From an uncultured Atopobium sp. (GTDB lineage: Bacteria; Actinomycetota; Coriobacteriia; Coriobacteriales; Atopobiaceae), in NCBI GenBank assembly GCA_937926845.1, contig CALBBS010000115.1, positions 1-9,113 of the forward strand: 9,113 bases of DNA. The letters are read 5' to 3'. Below are positions 6,496-9,113 of this stretch, in pieces. The position numbers and the translations under genes were made by a program. Numbering within the stretch: position 1 is the first letter of the stretch; each line of letters opens with the position of its first letter. The notes beneath the pieces were generated by a model, which was given only the letters and a program-made list of their open reading frames with translations, did no database searches and was not told the origin of the DNA.

Positions 6496-6526
6496 TTTAT
6501 ACCCAAAAGTTTCTCTACCTAATCAA
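6496..6526 (-). promoter_or_regulatory. Candidate internal promoter for rpoD
   Basis: On the minus strand TATAAA (6496-6501) is five of six to a -10 box, and TTGATT (6521-6526) is four of six to a -35 box, but the spacer is 19 bases, longer than ideal. A start near 6489 would leave a leader of about 24 bases. An extra promoter between dnaG and rpoD is known in other bacteria and would let sigma be made at a higher level than primase. Confidence 0.45.
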
Positions 6527-6528
6527 AC

Positions 6529-6582
6529 TACTCATTTTAATTTATAAAAAATCAGATGAGCAGCATCCTCATAAAATGAGTA
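6529..6582. repeat. Inverted repeat/stem-loop between dnaG and rpoD
   Basis: TACTCATTTTA (6529-6539) and TAAAATGAGTA (6572-6582) are a perfect 11-bp inverted repeat with a 32-base spacer, starting 4 bases after the dnaG stop. Inside the spacer, ATGAG/CTCAT form a smaller hairpin, followed on the minus strand by CTGA and six T. The small hairpin could act as a weak terminator, and the outer pairing as a competing or enclosing stem. The element could tune dnaG-to-rpoD read-through or mark an RNA processing site. That role is inferred. Confidence 0.6.
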
Positions 6583-6586
6583 TTTT

Positions 6587-8401
6587 CTACTGCCCCGAAG
6601 TAAGCCTCTTGCCTAACTCAAGCGCTCGAGTCTGAAGCTCCTGTGCAGCAGCAAGTTGCTCTTCAGCAAGTGTTCCGCTTGAAGACTCCCCTGCATAAGA
6701 ACTGGAGCGCAGATTTGATCGAATTTCTCGCAATTTACGCTGTACCGAGTAGTAGTCAACAGTGTCCACAATAAACTCAAGCGAGCGACGCGTATCAGAG
6801 TTGCCCTCAGATATCACGCGACCAGAAGAAAGAATAGCTGCCGCATTTGGCTCAACAGCCGCAGCCGCGGCAACAACCTGCGCTGGCGTAGCGCCCTCTG
6901 GAGTAGCAAGCATGGCCCATGCCATGGTTTGATGACGAGCATCGGCCCAGACAAAGTCTGCAATACGGTCTTGATACTCTCGCACTAAAGACAAGTTTGT
7001 TGCCATAGCACTTAAGAGCTCAAGCTCTGAGTTATACGAAGAGGTGTGGGCACTCTTCTGAGGCTGTTTGCGCTGCATCTTTGAAGTGCGCGAATCTGCC
7101 GCGTCATCTTGAATAGGCGCGGCCTTAATTGCGCGCTTTGCTTCCTCGACATCAATATGAAGTAAATCGGACACACGAAGTGCATACTCGCTCAGCAGCA
7201 CCGATGTCTTGAGCGGGGCCAACAGAGACGCTAAAGCCTCAAGCGCTTTGACTCGACCACCGGGTACAGAAAGATCAAACTGAGCTGTTGTGGCATCAAA
7301 GACAAAGTCCATAAGCGGGCGAGCTGCATCTAAGATAGGACGTAGCTTATCTGCACCTGATTCGACGAGAAACTCCATGGGGTCCTGATTATTTGGCAAA
7401 ACAACACAAAGAAACGCAGCGGTTGTTTTATCGATAAATTTAATAGCACGAGCAGCAGCGTGTTGACCTGCAGCATCACCGTCAAACATGCAAATGATTT
7501 TGCGTGCACGCTGGCGATCGATGAGTTTGACGTGCTCAGACGTAAATGCAGTGCCTAAAGCTGCCACAGTGTTGGTAAAACCAGCCTCATGCATGGCAAT
7601 AACGTCAGTGTAGCCCTCGCAAATAATGGCCTCGGACTGGGCTGCAATAGTCTCTTTTGCAACATCGTAGGCAAAGAGGTGCTTACCTTTATTAAAGACA
7701 GAAGTGTCCCTGGTATTAAGGTACTTAGGAGCGTTTTCTACCTTTTTAGTAATTCGACCGCCAAAAGCAATAGTTCTTCCCTGCTCATCATGAATAGGAA
7801 ACATCACTCGATCATAGAACCAGTCGCTGATGCGACCATTACGCTCGACAGCAAGGTTTGCAGCAATCATCTCTTGCGTGGTATATCCGCATTTGCGCAA
7901 GTGTGCCACAAGTGCGCCTCTACCAGGCGCGTATCCCAGCTTCCAGCGCTTACAGACAGCTGCTCCAAATCCACGACCAGAGAGATAGCTACGAGCTGCT
8001 TCAGGACCTTCTCCCCTTCCGCGCATAAGCATGGAGTGGAAGTAATTCTCGGCCTCGGTAAGGCACTCAATTAAGCGATTTTTGCGGGGACCCTTAGAAA
8101 CATGAGCCTCTTCTGTAAGGGTAATTCCGGCTTTATCGGCAAGATATCTGATAGCGTCAGGAAAATCTAGATTTTCTCGCTTCATGACATAGCTAAAGAC
8201 GTCTCCACCTTCGGAGCAAGCGCCAAAGCAGTGCCAGAGACCCGTAGAAGGATTTATCTTGAATGAAGGGCTTTTTTCTTGGTGGAAAGGACAGCACCCC
8301 CAATAGTCCTGACCTCGGGGTTTTAGCTCAACTGTCTCGGAAACAAGCGTGACAAAATCTGTGGCTTGTCTTACGCGCTCTTTATCTTCGTCAGTTATCA
8401 T
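6587..8401 (-). CDS. dnaG: DNA primase DnaG
   Basis: This enzyme makes the RNA primers for DNA replication at the fork, together with the DnaB helicase. The zinc-binding domain (1-100) contains CPFHQEKSPSF (37-47) and WHCFGACSEGGDVF (56-69). The ligands would be C37, H40, C58 and C62; the last pair is spaced CX3C instead of the family's usual CX2C. The RNA-polymerase-like core has RVMFPIHDEQGRTIAFGGR (198-216) and PKYLNT. The TOPRIM catalytic part has CEGYTDVIAMHEAG (261-274, E262) and the metal site FDGDAAG (306-312). After a Ser/Lys/Gln-rich linker (about 428-450), residues 451-604 form the helicase-interaction domain, which is poorly conserved in all bacteria. The length of 604 is normal. 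The start overlaps the ribF stop by 11 bp, and a strong GGAGG lies 6 bases ahead of the ATG inside ribF, which suggests translational coupling. Confidence 0.97.
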   Translation of the reverse strand: MITDEDKERVRQATDFVTLVSETVELKPRGQDYWGCCPFHQEKSPSFKINPSTGLWHCFGACSEGGDVFSYVMKRENLDFPDAIRYLADKAGITLTEEAHVSKGPRKNRLIECLTEAENYFHSMLMRGRGEGPEAARSYLSGRGFGAAVCKRWKLGYAPGRGALVAHLRKCGYTTQEMIAANLAVERNGRISDWFYDRVMFPIHDEQGRTIAFGGRITKKVENAPKYLNTRDTSVFNKGKHLFAYDVAKETIAAQSEAIICEGYTDVIAMHEAGFTNTVAALGTAFTSEHVKLIDRQRARKIICMFDGDAAGQHAAARAIKFIDKTTAAFLCVVLPNNQDPMEFLVESGADKLRPILDAARPLMDFVFDATTAQFDLSVPGGRVKALEALASLLAPLKTSVLLSEYALRVSDLLHIDVEEAKRAIKAAPIQDDAADSRTSKMQRKQPQKSAHTSSYNSELELLSAMATNLSLVREYQDRIADFVWADARHQTMAWAMLATPEGATPAQVVAAAAAVEPNAAAILSSGRVISEGNSDTRRSLEFIVDTVDYYSVQRKLREIRSNLRSSSYAGESSSGTLAEEQLAAAQELQTRALELGKRLTSGQ

Positions 8402-9113
8402 CTTCCACCTCCCCGCTTCCTAAGTTATATGAAGTCGTACCCAGATTCTGGGCTACCCAATCTATATTTCCACGAACGGCACACTTGAGCTCTTCAAGCG
8501 AATCAAATTTTTTAGATTCCCTCAGTCTCTTCACAAATACCGTTTGAACCTGCGAATCATATAAGTTGCCGCTAAAACCTAGGAGGTTAGCTTCAAGTAA
8601 AGGTCCTGTTTGAGACTCAAATGACGGAGCTTTTCCCACATTAACCGCAGCGGGCCATGCTGTTGCACCGTGAACCACATAGCACGCATACACGCCATCT
8701 TGAGGAATGCAATCACGCAGGTCAAGCGAAACATTTGCAGTTGGAAAGCCAAAACCAGTACCCTGGCCTCGGCCGTGCTTGACCACGCCACTCACAAAGT
8801 GCCAGCGGCCCAACAGGCTTGCTGCTTCCTCAACTTTACCCTGCTCAAGCAAGTCCCTAATACGAGTTGCAGAGATTTTCTGTCCACCTGAGCAAAAGAG
8901 CTCATGGGCGTGAACTTCAAAGCCATGCTGACGTCCAAGCAAGGTTAGAGATGCACTTCCTTCAGCTCCTTGTGCGCCCAAGCCAAAGTCAGAACCCACA
9001 TGAACGGACACAGCCGAAACGCTTGAAAGCAGCTTGTCCACAACGTATTGCGTAGCGCTCAATGACGCAAACTCGCGGGTAAAGTGATGCACCAAGATGC
9101 CATCCACTCCCCA
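8391..9113 (-). CDS. ribF: Bifunctional riboflavin kinase/FAD synthetase RibF (5' end outside window)
   Basis: RibF phosphorylates riboflavin to FMN and adenylates FMN to FAD in the cytoplasm. Only the last 240 codons are here; the frame runs open through the window edge, so the N-terminal nucleotide-binding motif (usually GxFDGxHxGH) is not seen. Visible parts of the FAD synthetase domain are GVDGILVHHFTREFASLS, VHVGSDFGLGAQGAEG and ISATRIRDLL, which matches the ISSTRIR adenylylation motif. The flavokinase domain follows: GRGQGTGFGFPTANVSLD with the GFPTAN ATP/flavin site, QDGVYACYV, AAVNVGKAPSFE and LEANLLGFSGNLYDSQVQTVFVKRLR. Both halves are intact where visible. The GTG at 9105-9107 is an internal valine codon, not a start. 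The last codons carry the dnaG ribosome-binding site. Confidence 0.96.
   Translation of the reverse strand, partial: WGVDGILVHHFTREFASLSATQYVVDKLLSSVSAVSVHVGSDFGLGAQGAEGSASLTLLGRQHGFEVHAHELFCSGGQKISATRIRDLLEQGKVEEAASLLGRWHFVSGVVKHGRGQGTGFGFPTANVSLDLRDCIPQDGVYACYVVHGATAWPAAVNVGKAPSFESQTGPLLEANLLGFSGNLYDSQVQTVFVKRLRESKKFDSLEELKCAVRGNIDWVAQNLGTTSYNLGSGEVEDDN

Noticed and set aside
9105..9107. GTG as the ribF start
   Set aside because: The family alignment continues upstream through the window edge (W-G-V-D-G), and the N-terminal catalytic half would be missing.
1..9113. CRISPR arrays, insertion sequences, prophage or attachment sites
   Set aside because: No regularly spaced repeats, transposase or integrase genes were seen. 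The tRNA-Asn 3' end has no integrase next to it and no second copy of its tail in the window.

Overview
The window is compact bacterial DNA of moderate GC, with every gene read from the minus strand. It suggests a member of the Coriobacteriia (Actinomycetota), possibly an Atopobium/Lancefieldella/Olsenella relative. The reasons are an actinobacterial-style housekeeping sigma factor with an acidic N-terminal tract, a ribF-dnaG-rpoD gene order, and a Tat-exported sugar-binding lipoprotein. The genus is inference; only the broad placement is reasonably supported.

In transcription order (high to low coordinates), the right half holds housekeeping genes: the 3' part of ribF (FAD synthetase/riboflavin kinase, cut by the window edge), dnaG (primase, overlapping ribF by 11 bp), and rpoD (primary sigma factor, GTG start). 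A 119-bp gap with its own promoter leads to a tRNA-Asn(GTT) gene, closed by a strong intrinsic terminator at 4868-4895. An 11-bp perfect inverted repeat separates dnaG from rpoD.

The left half is a three-gene galactose/glucose (mgl) ABC importer operon, mglB-mglA-mglC, preceded by about 260 bp of gene-free control DNA rich in dyads. MglB is the outside lipoprotein receptor, MglA the double ATPase and MglC the membrane permease. A stem-loop lies between mglB and mglA, which probably lets the receptor be made in excess. mglA and mglC are tightly coupled.

Two things stand out. MglB appears to be a natural circular permutant: the segment that starts a normal galactose-binding protein (strand 1 to about residue 80, carrying the D14/F16 sugar contacts) sits at its C-terminus, and the protein begins instead at the equivalent of residue 84. 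Almost every known sugar contact is kept, in the permuted order. MglC carries a roughly 210-residue charged, probably coiled-coil cytoplasmic N-terminal extension that the E. coli permease lacks. A smaller oddity is the DnaG zinc finger, whose last cysteine pair is spaced CX3C instead of CX2C.
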